A program made the position numbers and the translations under genes. From the NCBI GenBank assembly GCA_041402045.1, contig JAWKSZ010000024.1:40882-104881 (forward strand): a DNA stretch of 64,000 nucleotides. The letters run 5' to 3'. The stretch comes from JAGQRJ01 sp041402045. Lineage in GTDB: Bacteria > Planctomycetota > J058. Shown in pieces: positions 38,061 through 47,664 of the stretch. A model generated the notes under the pieces. It saw only the letters and a list, made by a program, of their open reading frames with translations, was not told the origin of the DNA and did not search any database. The first letter of the stretch is position 1. Every line of letters starts with the position of its first letter.

Positions 38061-41000
38061 TTACTCGATCGGGATCCGCACCGGGCGCTTGCCGCCCTCG
38101 GTCCCGTCGGGGAGCTTCACCGAGACGAACACCAGGGCGTGGTCGTCGGTGGGCTTGATCCGCAGGGTCGCGGTGTACTTCGGGCCCTTGGCCTTCTGCG
38201 CGAAGTCGCCGTTGGCCCGCTGCTCCCACCACAGGATCTCGCCCTCGCCCTCGAGGGTCGCCTCGAGGGTGATCTTGGCCGAGACCGAGCTGCTCCCGCT
38301 GGGCTTGGGCAAGGTCTTGACCTCCCCCAGCTTCAGCCCGCGGTTGGGGTCCAGGTTCTCGGAGCCGTTCCAGCGCGCGATCCCGTTGGCCTGGATCGGC
38401 GCCTCGAGCAGGTCGTTCTCGTTGACGCCCGCGTGGTCGAACAGCCCGGCGAACCACAGGTCCTGGCCGTCGACGAAGTGCTTGACCTGCGCGCCGACGA
38501 CGTGCTCGCGGGAGGCGCGCTTGAGCCCGCCGCCCAGGGGGGAGAGCTCCCCGGTGGTCGTGTCCAGGATCGCCACGTTGTGCAGCAGCCCGAACTGGTT
38601 GTCGTGCACGAAGCTCCCGCTCAAGAGCAGCTTCGTGCGCCCCTCGTCGAGCCAGGACAGCTGGTCGACGTCCCGCGAGACGCCGCCCACCGTGGTGCAG
38701 CCTACCCAGCGGTCCTGGGCGACGTCGTACTTCGCCAGCCCGAAGGTCTCCTTGCGGTCCTTGACCGGGACGGTGTCGTCCACGATCGCCAGGGTCCCGC
38801 CGGCGTAGAGGTTGCCCGCGGCGTCGATCGCCAGGCAGCGCACGCGGGGGAAGATCGCGGCCAGGAAGCCCTGGAACACCTCCGCGCGCGTGGGCAGCCC
38901 GGGCAGCCCCTCGGGGTAGTACTTGCGGTCGATCTCCTTGAGCGAGACCTCGTTGCCCTTGCCCAGCGGGCGCCAGTCCTGGGCCTCGTGGTCCCACTTG
39001 GCGACGTTGTAGGCCATGCGGTCGTTGTTGGTGGGCACGCCGCCGTAGTAGTTGAACGTCCCGCCGATGTACACGTCCGCGGGGGTCTTCGAGGTGTCGA
39101 GGCAGATCGCGTAGATCCCCTTGACCGGCTTGCCCGGGTCCTCCGGCAGCAGGTCGTGACCCATGACGTGGTATTCCCCGGCCTTGTCGATCCGCAGCAC
39201 GGCGGCGACGTCCTTGGGGTGCTCGTAGTCCGGGTTCTCGATCCCCGGGGGCCAGTTGCCCACGAGGTAGAGGTCGCCGGTGCGCGCGTCGTAGGCCAGG
39301 TCGTTGACGACGCCGGTGCCGCCCTCGGCGGCGTTGCCCTCGACGGCCTTCCCCCCGTGGGTGCCCTTGAGCGTGCTCCAGGACTTGGTCTCGGGGTCGA
39401 AGATCCCCACGCACCTGTGGCTGGAGATCGCGCCGTAGGCGTAGAGCTTGCCCTCGATCAGCTTCAGGCCCTCGGGGGGGCTCTGGATCCCTTCGCCCTT
39501 TCCGCCGTTGCCCGACCAGGCCAGCTTCTCCCAGCCCCGCTCGGCGTTCCACGACCACACGTACCAGCGCTCGCCCATGGCGGCCTGCCAGCTCCCGGCG
39601 AGGTAGACGGTGTCGCCGAGCTTCACGATCCCGCTCACGTCGGGGGTGCCCGTGCCGAAGTCCATGCCGGTCGCGCCGGACATGGAGGAGGTGCGGCCCC
39701 TGGCCCGCGGCGGCTGGGGGAACTGACGCGACCAGTGCTCGTTGCCGCTGGAGAGCGGCTGCGAGAGCGGCTGGGCGCCGGGACCCCACACCTCGTGGGG
39801 CGCGTTCGTGTCCGAGGTCTGGGGCGGGTTGGCCGTGAAGTCCACGGTCTCGTTCCAGCGCGCGATGTACTCCGAGGCGAACTCCTTGTTCTTCTCGTTG
39901 CCGAGGCCAATGCAGTGGAAGTCGCCCACGAAGTAGACGTCGTTGCCGTCGACGCACAGGCGCACCTCGGGGAACGGGATCGTGCCGAGGCCCGAGCCGA
40001 GCTGCTCCCAGGTCTGGGTCGCGGGGTCGTAGGAGATCGCGCAGGCGGCGGGTTCGCCGTTCTTGAACCCGGGGAAGGTGTCCTTGCCCTTGTTCACCCC
40101 GCCGAAGGCGCCGGCGAAGTAGAGCTTGCCGTTGTCGGCCTTGGCGATGCTCCACACCTCACGGCCCACGCCGCCCTTGCCGGTGGGGTCGATCCAGGCC
40201 TGCTTCTCGGCGTCCCACTTGGCGATCCCGCGCAGGGGGTCGCCGCCGCCCTTGCCCTCGCTGAACGCGCCCACGATCCAAATGTCCCCGCCGTCGACGA
40301 GGAAGTCCATGACGTGGACCGAGTCGAAGTGCATGAAGTCCGCGGCGCGCTGCAGGACCTGCTCGTCCTCGTGATACCCCTGCTTGCGGTGGTCGAGGGG
40401 GTAGGTCGTCCAGCCCTTGCCCTCCTGCCAGCTCGCGAACCCGGTGGTGTAGCGCGCGGTGGAGTCGCTGACCGCCGGGTTCTGCCCGTTGCCGGCGGTG
40501 TAGTGGAACTTCCCGCCGACGTAGATCGTCGAGGGCTTCGTCGAGGTGTCGACCTGGATCTCGTGGACCTGGGGCTTGGTGCCGCCGAGGCCGGGGAACA
40601 GCGGCTCGTAGGAGCCGGTGTCGAAGTCGTAGCGGTGGATCTTGGACGACTTGGGGAACCCGCTGAAGCGAATGCCCTCGCCGGTGTGCCCAATGTAGAG
40701 GTCGTTGCCCTGCGGGTCGTAGGCCAGGGCGTCGATCGCGCCGCCGGCGCTCACCGTGCCGTTGTACTGCGGGCCGCCCAGGGGCTGCCAGCGGTTGGCG
40801 GTGGGCTCCTGGGGGTCGTAGATCGCGAGCGCGTTCACGCCGCGGTACATCGTGCCCCCGGGGTTGGCGATCCGGGTGAAGGCGCCGCCGACCACGATCC
40901 GTCCGTCGGGGAGGAACTCCACCGCGTGGATCTTGCCGTCGGGGCCCTGCCCGCCCTGCTTGCCGAAGTAGCACACCACCTGGTAGCCGTCCTCGGGCGA

Positions 41001-41282
41001 CCAGGTCCAGAGGTGCCAGTAGGTGTTCGGCTGGCGCTTGGTCAGGTCCGTGGGGTCGACGCCGGGCTCCCAGGCGCCGGACATCCACAGCTTGCCGTCG
41101 TGCCACTGCACCGACTCGAAGGACGGCTTGCCGCCCCCGTCGCTGAGGCCGGTGCCGGCGTGCATCGAGGTCGAGTTCTGTGGCTTCTGAAACTGACGCG
41201 ACCAGTGCTCGTCGCCAGCCAGCCCCCCGCCGGCGAGCGCGCACAGCGCCGCCCCCAGCAGCCACGGGTGAGATCGATTCAT
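38061..41282 (-). CDS. Secreted protein with two beta-propellers
   Basis: 1073 aa with a signal peptide (NRSHPWLLGAALCALAGGGLA). The mature protein is built of kelch/PQQ-like strands such as VEFLPDGRIVVGGAFTRI, DLYIGHTGEGIRFSG, LYFAGAFGGVNKGKD and LAYDARTGDLYLVGNWPPG. It is an internal duplication: both halves open with the same phrase, DEHWSRQFQKP at the mature N-terminus and NEHWSRQFPQP near residue 510. So two propellers each carry an N-terminal signature. Asp-rich calcium-like turns are present. Function is unknown; adhesion or a surface sensor is possible. The ATG at 41282 is preceded by a good promoter. It ends before a strong hairpin. Confidence 0.75.
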   Translation of the reverse strand: MNRSHPWLLGAALCALAGGGLAGDEHWSRQFQKPQNSTSMHAGTGLSDGGGKPSFESVQWHDGKLWMSGAWEPGVDPTDLTKRQPNTYWHLWTWSPEDGYQVVCYFGKQGGQGPDGKIHAVEFLPDGRIVVGGAFTRIANPGGTMYRGVNALAIYDPQEPTANRWQPLGGPQYNGTVSAGGAIDALAYDPQGNDLYIGHTGEGIRFSGFPKSSKIHRYDFDTGSYEPLFPGLGGTKPQVHEIQVDTSTKPSTIYVGGKFHYTAGNGQNPAVSDSTARYTTGFASWQEGKGWTTYPLDHRKQGYHEDEQVLQRAADFMHFDSVHVMDFLVDGGDIWIVGAFSEGKGGGDPLRGIAKWDAEKQAWIDPTGKGGVGREVWSIAKADNGKLYFAGAFGGVNKGKDTFPGFKNGEPAACAISYDPATQTWEQLGSGLGTIPFPEVRLCVDGNDVYFVGDFHCIGLGNEKNKEFASEYIARWNETVDFTANPPQTSDTNAPHEVWGPGAQPLSQPLSSGNEHWSRQFPQPPRARGRTSSMSGATGMDFGTGTPDVSGIVKLGDTVYLAGSWQAAMGERWYVWSWNAERGWEKLAWSGNGGKGEGIQSPPEGLKLIEGKLYAYGAISSHRCVGIFDPETKSWSTLKGTHGGKAVEGNAAEGGTGVVNDLAYDARTGDLYLVGNWPPGIENPDYEHPKDVAAVLRIDKAGEYHVMGHDLLPEDPGKPVKGIYAICLDTSKTPADVYIGGTFNYYGGVPTNNDRMAYNVAKWDHEAQDWRPLGKGNEVSLKEIDRKYYPEGLPGLPTRAEVFQGFLAAIFPRVRCLAIDAAGNLYAGGTLAIVDDTVPVKDRKETFGLAKYDVAQDRWVGCTTVGGVSRDVDQLSWLDEGRTKLLLSGSFVHDNQFGLLHNVAILDTTTGELSPLGGGLKRASREHVVGAQVKHFVDGQDLWFAGLFDHAGVNENDLLEAPIQANGIARWNGSENLDPNRGLKLGEVKTLPKPSGSSSVSAKITLEATLEGEGEILWWEQRANGDFAQKAKGPKYTATLRIKPTDDHALVFVSVKLPDGTEGGKRPVRIPIE

Positions 41283-41352
41283 GAAAGCCCCCATTCGTGA
41301 AGCGCGGCTCGGAGACGCCCCGCGTGGACGCCTTCCCGGCCGCACGGGAGCG

Positions 41353-41380
41353 AGCCTAAGGACGATCGGTCGTGTTTCAA
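41353..41380 (-). promoter_or_regulatory. Candidate promoter of the double beta-propeller gene
   Basis: On the minus strand TTGAAA (41380-41375), 16-bp spacer and TAGGCT (41358-41353). It overlaps the stop codon of cinA and is the clearest minus-strand promoter. Confidence 0.55.
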
Positions 41381-42615
41381 CCCGTAGGCGACGAGAGGCC
41401 GGCGACTCGGCGCAGCAGGTCCAGCGCGGTGGCGGTGGCGCGGGTCTGGATCAGGCCGCGGGTGCCCGCGAAGGTGCGCACGAGCGGGAGCTCGCGCCCC
41501 TCGGCGCAGGCGTGGAAGTAGACCCGGCCCACGGGCTTGTCCTCGCTCCCTCCGTCGGGCCCGGCGATCCCGGTCACGCCCACGGCGAGGTCGACGCCGG
41601 CGCGCGCGCGCACGGCGTGGGCCAGCGCCTGGGCCACCTCGGGGCTCACCGCGCCATGAGCCGCGAGCAGCGCGGGGTCGACCCCCAGGCGCTCCTTGGC
41701 GGCGTTGGCGTAGGCCACCACGCCCTCGAGCAGGACCGCCGACGAGCCCGGGACCCCGGTCAGCGCGCTCGCGACCCGGCCCCCGGTGCAGCTCTCGGCC
41801 ACGGCGACGGTCAGCCCGCGGGCGGCGAAGTCCTTGACCAGCGCCGCGGGCAGGTCGTCGGCGCCCTCAGCGCAGAGGTAGTCGCCGCACACCTCACGGG
41901 ACAGCGCCTGCGCCCGGGCGAGGAGCTGGGGGTCGCTGGCGCGGAGCGAGACCACGATCGTCCCCCGCGCCTCCTCGACGTTGTAGCGCACGGTCAGCGG
42001 GCCCAGCGCCTCCACCGGGAGCATGCGCTCGCCCAACACGCTCTCCGCGAGGCCGACGGTGCGGAAGGTCCACTCGGCCAGCGCGCCGGGGCCCAGGGGG
42101 GCGAGCTCGGCCTCGACGTAGGTGCGCCACAGCCAGCGCATCTCCCGCGGGACCCCCGGCATGGAGTAGACCCGCGCCCCGTGCAGCTCGAGCCGCACGC
42201 CGGGGGCGGTGCCCGCCTCGTTGGTGTAGACCTGAGCGCCCTGGGGCAGGTTCGCCTGGCGCCGGTTCTGGCTGTTGGGGACGCGCCCGAAGGCCTTGAA
42301 CCGGGCCTCGATCTCGGCCCAGGTGCGCGGGTGGAACTCGAGGGGCACCCCCGCCTCCGCCGCCAGCGCTTCGAGGGTCAGGTCGTCGGAGGTCGGACCC
42401 AGACCGCCGGTCACGAGCACGACCTCGGCCTCGGCGCAGGCCTGCCCCAGGGCGCGGCGGATCTCCTCGACCACGTCGGCGCAGGCGCGGTGCCCGACCA
42501 CGCGAAAGCCCAGCCCTTCGAGCTGCGTCGAGAGCCAGGCGGAGTTGGTGTCGACCAGGGCCCCCGCGGTGAGCTCGGTGCCGATCGCGAGGATCGAGGC
42601 CCGGGGGGCGTTCAC
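41377..42615 (-). CDS. cinA: CinA: competence/damage-inducible protein with NMN deamidase domain
   Basis: 412 aa, the usual length. The N-terminal molybdopterin-binding-like domain has GTELTAGALVDTNSAWLS, TGGLGPTSDDLT and MPGVPREM. The C-terminal PncC domain has VAESCTGGRVASALTGVPGS, GVVAYANAAKERLGV and VGVTGIAGPDGGSEDKPVG. The family acts on pyridine nucleotides (ADP-ribose hydrolysis and NMN deamidation). The GTG start at 42615 overlaps the stop of the upstream secreted protein by four bases (GTGA), so it is translationally coupled. It closes a minus-strand unit that starts at 47507. Confidence 0.93.
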   Translation of the reverse strand: MNAPRASILAIGTELTAGALVDTNSAWLSTQLEGLGFRVVGHRACADVVEEIRRALGQACAEAEVVLVTGGLGPTSDDLTLEALAAEAGVPLEFHPRTWAEIEARFKAFGRVPNSQNRRQANLPQGAQVYTNEAGTAPGVRLELHGARVYSMPGVPREMRWLWRTYVEAELAPLGPGALAEWTFRTVGLAESVLGERMLPVEALGPLTVRYNVEEARGTIVVSLRASDPQLLARAQALSREVCGDYLCAEGADDLPAALVKDFAARGLTVAVAESCTGGRVASALTGVPGSSAVLLEGVVAYANAAKERLGVDPALLAAHGAVSPEVAQALAHAVRARAGVDLAVGVTGIAGPDGGSEDKPVGRVYFHACAEGRELPLVRTFAGTRGLIQTRATATALDLLRRVAGLSSPTG

Positions 42616-43742
42616 GGCTTCTTGGGCGCGAGCTGCCAGGCGTCGTCGGCGGCGAAGGTGCGCACGACCTCCCCGTTCATGAAGTAGGCCCGGCGCCCGT
42701 CGCGGGTGACCCACTGGGTCCACACCACGTCCTCCCCGACCTGGTTGCGGCGGGTCTCGTGGGCGACGCGGGCGGGCATGCCCGCAGCGATTCGCGCCTC
42801 GGCCGCGTTCTGGCCGCGCTTGAGCCGCCCGCTCTTCGCCGCCCGGGCCGCGTCCACGGGGTTGTCGCGCACGATCACGAGCTGCCCCTGCTGCGCGGCC
42901 AGCTCGTCGGCGATCACCGCCTTGAGCTCGAGGGCCTCCTTGCGCACCCAGCGCTTGTCGTCGGTCTGCACGAAGCCTTCGTCGGTCTTGAAGGCCTCGT
43001 AGGAGCGCCACTCGCCGCCGGTCTGGGTCGCGCCCAGGCCCTCGAGGCGCTTGCGCAGCCGCGCCTTCTGCGCCTCGTCCTGGACCTTGACCTCGAGCCG
43101 CGCCAGGAGCGAGATCGCGCCCAGGCGGTCGTTGGCGGCGAGCATGCGCTCGGAGAGCGCCAGCGCGCCCTCGACGTCGTCGTCGCCCAGGAGCTGGGCC
43201 TCCACGTGGGCCTGGCGCCGCGCCACGAGGCGCGCCAGCGCGCGCAGCTCGTCGTCGTCGTAGCGCTTGGCCAGGGCCTGCGCCTCCTCGACCAGCGCGG
43301 CGTAGGGCGCCGGGTCGTCGGCGCCGAGCTTGCTCATCGCGGCGATCAGGCGCTCGGCGTCCCCGGGGATCGCGGTCACGTCCTCCACGTGCAGCACGCG
43401 CTTGCCGGAGACCTGCTGAGCCTTGCCGAACAAGCGCACGGTGCTCTTGCGGCGGGCGAGGGACGCCCCGTCCGGGGTCAGGTCCTGGGTCAGCCGGCGC
43501 TGCAGGCGGCCGTTGGGGTCCACGTGGAAGAACCCGCGCTGCTCGGGGGTCAGGTCCAGCAGGAGCACCTCGTCGCCGCTGCACTCGAGCCAGCGCCCCT
43601 CGGCGTAGAACGGCTGGCCCAGGTCCTGAGCCTCGAGCTTGCTCCAGCGCGCCGGCGGGAGGTAGGTGTGCCCGTCCACGGGCTCCTGGGCGGACGCGGT
43701 CAGCGCGCAGGCGGCGCCGAGGATCCAGATCCGGTAGTTCAC
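42612..43742 (-). CDS. Secreted protein, unknown; C-terminal DGxRxYFxNG motif (paralogue 1)
   Basis: 376 aa with a signal peptide (NYRIWILGAACALTASA). A short N-terminal beta region is followed by an OB-like stretch (KSTVRLFGKAQQVSGKRVLH), a helical middle and a W-rich segment (GGEWRSYEAF, DDKRWVRKEAL). The C-terminal part DVVWTQWVTRDGRRAYFMNG closely parallels the neighbour at 43753. No enzymatic motif is seen. It is coupled to cinA by a four-base overlap and lies 10 bp after its paralogue. Confidence 0.7.
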   Translation of the reverse strand: MNYRIWILGAACALTASAQEPVDGHTYLPPARWSKLEAQDLGQPFYAEGRWLECSGDEVLLLDLTPEQRGFFHVDPNGRLQRRLTQDLTPDGASLARRKSTVRLFGKAQQVSGKRVLHVEDVTAIPGDAERLIAAMSKLGADDPAPYAALVEEAQALAKRYDDDELRALARLVARRQAHVEAQLLGDDDVEGALALSERMLAANDRLGAISLLARLEVKVQDEAQKARLRKRLEGLGATQTGGEWRSYEAFKTDEGFVQTDDKRWVRKEALELKAVIADELAAQQGQLVIVRDNPVDAARAAKSGRLKRGQNAAEARIAAGMPARVAHETRRNQVGEDVVWTQWVTRDGRRAYFMNGEVVRTFAADDAWQLAPKKP

Positions 43743-43752
43743 GTCGTCCTCC

Positions 43753-44889
43753 TCAATCCGACTCGGGCTGGACCGTGCTGCACACGACCCCGTTGTAGAA
43801 GTAGACCCGGAGCCCGTCGGGCATGGCCCACTGCTCCCACACCACCTCGGGCTGCTCGCCCACGGCGGGGTCGATCATGCGCGAGACGGTCGCCGGCAGG
43901 TAGGGGCGGCCCTCGCGCTGCATGCGCACGATGTGGTCCTTGCCCATGCCCCGCAGCACCTCGCCCCGGGCCACGGCCTTCTCCAGGACCTCGGCGATGC
44001 TCGCGCCGAAGGGCGAGGAGTCGCTGAGGGCCAGGAGCGCGAGCAGCTCCTGGGCTGCCTCGTGGAACTCGGCGCGGCGGGTGGACATCCAGGTCAGCGC
44101 GCCCCGGCGGTCGGGGTGTCGGCGGAAGCCGAGCACGTGACGGAACTCGCCCAAGGGATACCAGGTGTCCCCCAGCCGCCGCGCCTGCAGCGCGTTCATG
44201 GCCCGGGCCAGCTCGTCCTTGAGCGCGGGGGCGACCTCGGGGTGGCGCCAGGCCTGGGCCAGGACCGCGAGGTCGCCCTCGGCCTCCCCGGCGGCGAGCC
44301 AGGCCGCGGCCTTGGCCGGGAGCGCCCCCAGCCGGGCGAGGTTCTGCGCCTCGAGCTCGGCGCGCAGCTCGTCGGCGAACCCGCGCAGCGCGGCGCGGTC
44401 CTCGGCGGCGTGGGCGGTCACCAGGCGCTGCCGCGCGCGGGCCCGCAGCGCGACCCGACCGGCGCGGTCCTCCGGCGGCAGGGCCTCCAGCGCCTCCCGC
44501 AGCCGGGTCAGGTCGTCGGGCTGGCGCGTGACCTGCTCGACCTCGAGCAGGATCCCCAGCTCGTCGCCGCCCCAGCGCAGCACCCCCTCGACGTCGATCA
44601 CGCTGCGGTAGGGGGTCAGCGCGTTGCCTGAGCCGTCGCGGTCCTGCTCGAGCTGGTCGGCGAGGGCGGGGATCTTCACGTAGAGCCGACCGTCCAACCC
44701 TTGCCCGTAGGTGCGCAGCATGGGCTTGCGCGTGCCGCGGTAGCGCAGGGCGCGCACCCGGGCGCGCGCGCCGGCGGCGTCGCGCTCGAGCTCGAGCAGC
44801 CCCAGGGGCGTCAGCTCGCGGACCTCGTCCTGCGCCGCGAGCGCGCCGCAGCAGAGGAGGGCCGCCGCCAGCAGCCAGCGCGCGCTCAC
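43753..44889 (-). CDS. Secreted protein, unknown; C-terminal DGxRxYFxNG motif (paralogue 2)
   Basis: 378 aa from the GTG at 44889 with a signal peptide (SARWLLAAALLCCGALAA). An N-terminal beta region is followed by a long Ala/Leu/Glu-rich helical domain and a C-terminus with EVVWEQWAMPDGLRVYFYNG, almost the same signature as the next gene. The start overlaps the stop of the DUF4388/propeller gene by four bases, indicating coupled translation. The function is not recognised; the pair may be envelope partners of the membrane protein encoded upstream. Confidence 0.7.
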   Translation of the reverse strand: MSARWLLAAALLCCGALAAQDEVRELTPLGLLELERDAAGARARVRALRYRGTRKPMLRTYGQGLDGRLYVKIPALADQLEQDRDGSGNALTPYRSVIDVEGVLRWGGDELGILLEVEQVTRQPDDLTRLREALEALPPEDRAGRVALRARARQRLVTAHAAEDRAALRGFADELRAELEAQNLARLGALPAKAAAWLAAGEAEGDLAVLAQAWRHPEVAPALKDELARAMNALQARRLGDTWYPLGEFRHVLGFRRHPDRRGALTWMSTRRAEFHEAAQELLALLALSDSSPFGASIAEVLEKAVARGEVLRGMGKDHIVRMQREGRPYLPATVSRMIDPAVGEQPEVVWEQWAMPDGLRVYFYNGVVCSTVQPESD

Positions 44890-47507
44890 GGGCCCTCCGC
44901 GTAGAAGTGCAAGGTGCGGCGGTCGGTGGTGACCATGAGCCCGTGGTCCGCGACGAGGATCGCGTGGCAGGCGCCGCGACCGTGCTCGGGGAACAGGGCC
45001 AGGGTCGTCACGACCCCGCGGTCCTGGGTCAGGGCCACCAGCGCCGGGATCGGCTCCTCGCTCGCGACCTCGGGCGGCGCGCCCCAGCCGACCACCACCG
45101 ACTCGCCCGCGAGCGCCAGGCAGGGCACGGCCTCGGTCTCCAGGGTCCGCTCCCACAGCAGCCGCGGGCCGTCCTCGCCCAGGGCGTAGGCCCCCACGTA
45201 GCCGGTCTGCGCGAGGAACAGGCGCTCGCCAGCGGCGGAGGCCAGGGCGCGGGCGCGCCCCGGACGCGGGAAGGGGACCGAGCCCCGCGGTTCGCCCGCC
45301 GCCGCGTCGAGGAGCAGCAGGTGCGTGCGCAGGGGGATCGCCAGACGGGTGGCGCCCAGGCTCACGGGGCCGCCCTGGGGGACCTCCGGGCAGCGGTAGC
45401 TCCAGCGCAAGGCGCCGTCCGCCAGGCCGTAGGCGTAGACCACGCCGTCGGTGGCGGAGAACGCGCAGAGGTCCCCCACGAGCGCGGGGCTCCAGGGGAG
45501 CTGCCCTTCACAGCGGGCCTTCCACACCTCGGCGCCGGCGAGGTCCAGCGCGCGCACCCGACCCTCGGACGTGCCGTAGACCACGCGCCCGCCGGGCACC
45601 GTCTGGCCGTCGACCGCCCGCGCGGGTCCCAGGATCCCCGGTCCCCCGGGCGCGACCTCGATCCAGGACGGCGCCGGCGTGGCCTCGCGGTCGGCCGGGA
45701 GGGTCACCCGCGCGATCCCCCGGGGGGTCGTGAGCACCAGCAGGTCGGCGCCGTCGGCGCCGGCGCCCGGGAGCAGGGTCGGGTCGCCGAAGGCGTCCCC
45801 CAGGTCGCCGAGCTCGAGCTTCTTGTCCCAGCTCGCGAGGGGCTGGATCCCTTGGCTCCCGATCTGGAGCACGCGCAGGGTCCCCGAGCGCGAGGGCGTG
45901 AACACGAGGCCCGAGGACGGGGACTGGACCAGGGCGTTGTCGAAGCCCTGGGCGTCGGCGTTGCCCGAGAACGGCTTCTGGTAGATCGAAGCCTGGATCA
46001 CCCCGTGCCACTCCTGGCCGTCGAAGGACTGGCTCCACACCACCCGCTCGTCCCCGCCCGCCAGCTCCTCCTTGAGCTGGACCTCGACCGACTTGGTCGG
46101 GCGGAACTGGGCGAGCACGAAGTCCTGGTCGGGCTTGGTCACGCCCTGCAGGCGCCCGGCGACGTAGACCTTGAAGCCCGCGGGCACCGAGCTCACGAGG
46201 ATCGGCAGCTCGAGGCTCGCCGCCTCCTTCGAGCGGGGGTGCTCGGCGAACAGCTCGAGCCCCTTGGCGAACCAGACCTCGTGCTTCCCGCCGACCCGCG
46301 CCTCGTCGATCTCCTTGAGCAGGGCCTTGGCCGCCGCCGCCTGGTCCGCGAGCTTGTTCGGGTCGTAGTGCAAGATCCCCGAGGCCTTGACCGCCGCGGC
46401 GCCAGCGACGCCCACGATCAAGAGCACCACCGCGTAGACCAGCCAGCCGCGGCTCCGCGCCTGGGGGCGCTCGTGCTCGGCGTTCATGCCCTGCAGCAGG
46501 GCGCTGATCCGCGGGCGCGGGGTCGGATCGAGCTCGAGGATCGCCTGATAGCACTGCCGCAGGCGCGCGGTGTCGCGCCCGCCCTCGAGCTGGGTCGCGA
46601 GCTGCTCGTAGATCGCCAGCGCCTGGCGCTCGGCCCCCGTGCGCTGCAGGCTCTCGGCCAGGGGCAGGAGGATCTCGGGGCGGTTGGGCTCGTACTCGTT
46701 CAGCCGGCTGAACAGGGCGGCCGAGGCGGCGTAGTCGTTGAGCGCGTAGTACTCCTCGGCCTTCTCGCTCAGCTCGCCTTGCTCGAGGGCGCGCACCGCG
46801 CCGTGCTGGATCATCTCGGCGAGGTGCTTGCAGAGCTCGAACTCGCTGATCATGAACTGCTCGGCCAGGCCCTCGAGGGTCTTGCGCCCGTCGACCAGGC
46901 GCGCCGCGTCCTTGGCGATCCGCTCGGGCACCTCGAGCCCGTTGAGCTTGTCCGCGTCGACGAGGGTGAACACCTCCTTGGTCGAGGGCACGAGGTGCCG
47001 GATCAGCGCCCACTCGTCGAGTCGGCGCATGGCCTCCATGATCAGGCTGTTGGTGTTGAAGGCCAGGCGCGTGAGGTTCGGCGACTCGCGCGCCATGTCC
47101 TCGGGCATTTGATCGGCGAGGAACTCGAACTCGGCCTTGCGCCACAGGAACAGGTCGTAGAGCTCTTCTTCGATCTGGTGGCGCACGAGGCGTTCGATGT
47201 CCTCGTTGGAGCAGAACTGCTCCTCGACCAGGATCTCGCCCAGGCGCTTGTGGCTCTGGCGCTGGAGCTTGAGCGCGAGCTCGAGCTCGTCGGGGGTGAT
47301 CTTGTCCTCGCCCACGAGCAGCTCGCCCAGCCGCTGGCGGCGGCTGGAGCTCATGAGGGTGATCTCACCCTCCGCGAAGAAGATCTTCTTCTCGCGCTTC
47401 CCGTCGGTGACGATGAGCGTCCCCGAGTGACGGTTCATGGCCAGCGACTGGAAGATGTTGCTGAGGTCCAGGACCTCGAGGTTCCCCTTGAAGCTCTTCC
47501 CTGCCAT
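44886..47507 (-). CDS. Membrane protein: DUF4388 domain, helical repeats, and PQQ-like beta-propeller
   Basis: 873 aa. The cytoplasmic part starts with a DUF4388 module (GNLEVLDLSNIFQSLAMNRH, residues 6-60) and LGELLVGEDKITPDELELAL-type helices, the same combination as in the 8547-11648 protein. TPR-like helices follow (AASAALFSRLNEYEPNRPEI). A transmembrane segment (GWLVYAVVLLIVGVAGAAAV) lies at about 357-376. Outside is a PEGA-like strand set (VPAGFKVYVAGRLQGV), then a propeller with GRVVYGTSEGRVRALDLAG and AFSATDGVVYAYGLADG. It appears to link an outside sensor propeller to a cytoplasmic scaffold (inference). It is the first gene of the minus-strand unit running to cinA. Confidence 0.78.
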   Translation of the reverse strand: MAGKSFKGNLEVLDLSNIFQSLAMNRHSGTLIVTDGKREKKIFFAEGEITLMSSSRRQRLGELLVGEDKITPDELELALKLQRQSHKRLGEILVEEQFCSNEDIERLVRHQIEEELYDLFLWRKAEFEFLADQMPEDMARESPNLTRLAFNTNSLIMEAMRRLDEWALIRHLVPSTKEVFTLVDADKLNGLEVPERIAKDAARLVDGRKTLEGLAEQFMISEFELCKHLAEMIQHGAVRALEQGELSEKAEEYYALNDYAASAALFSRLNEYEPNRPEILLPLAESLQRTGAERQALAIYEQLATQLEGGRDTARLRQCYQAILELDPTPRPRISALLQGMNAEHERPQARSRGWLVYAVVLLIVGVAGAAAVKASGILHYDPNKLADQAAAAKALLKEIDEARVGGKHEVWFAKGLELFAEHPRSKEAASLELPILVSSVPAGFKVYVAGRLQGVTKPDQDFVLAQFRPTKSVEVQLKEELAGGDERVVWSQSFDGQEWHGVIQASIYQKPFSGNADAQGFDNALVQSPSSGLVFTPSRSGTLRVLQIGSQGIQPLASWDKKLELGDLGDAFGDPTLLPGAGADGADLLVLTTPRGIARVTLPADREATPAPSWIEVAPGGPGILGPARAVDGQTVPGGRVVYGTSEGRVRALDLAGAEVWKARCEGQLPWSPALVGDLCAFSATDGVVYAYGLADGALRWSYRCPEVPQGGPVSLGATRLAIPLRTHLLLLDAAAGEPRGSVPFPRPGRARALASAAGERLFLAQTGYVGAYALGEDGPRLLWERTLETEAVPCLALAGESVVVGWGAPPEVASEEPIPALVALTQDRGVVTTLALFPEHGRGACHAILVADHGLMVTTDRRTLHFYAEGP

Positions 47508-47525
47508 GAACGACGCGAAGCACCT

Positions 47526-47555
47526 TTGTGACGCGGCCCGTCGGGCCAGTAAGCT
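47526..47555 (+). promoter_or_regulatory. Candidate promoter for hemW
   Basis: TTGTGA (47526-47531), an 18-bp spacer containing a CGGCCCGTCGGGCC inverted repeat, and TAAGCT (47550-47555), about 110 bp before the GTG start, in the divergent gap. Confidence 0.4.
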
Positions 47556-47664
47556 GAGATTGTAGCTCGCCTTACCTCGGCAAGCACGCCCTCTGGGACC
47601 CCCGTGTCCCCTCGGCTACACGGCGACCCCCCCGAGCCCGAGCCCCAGGGGCTATGTTCGTCCC

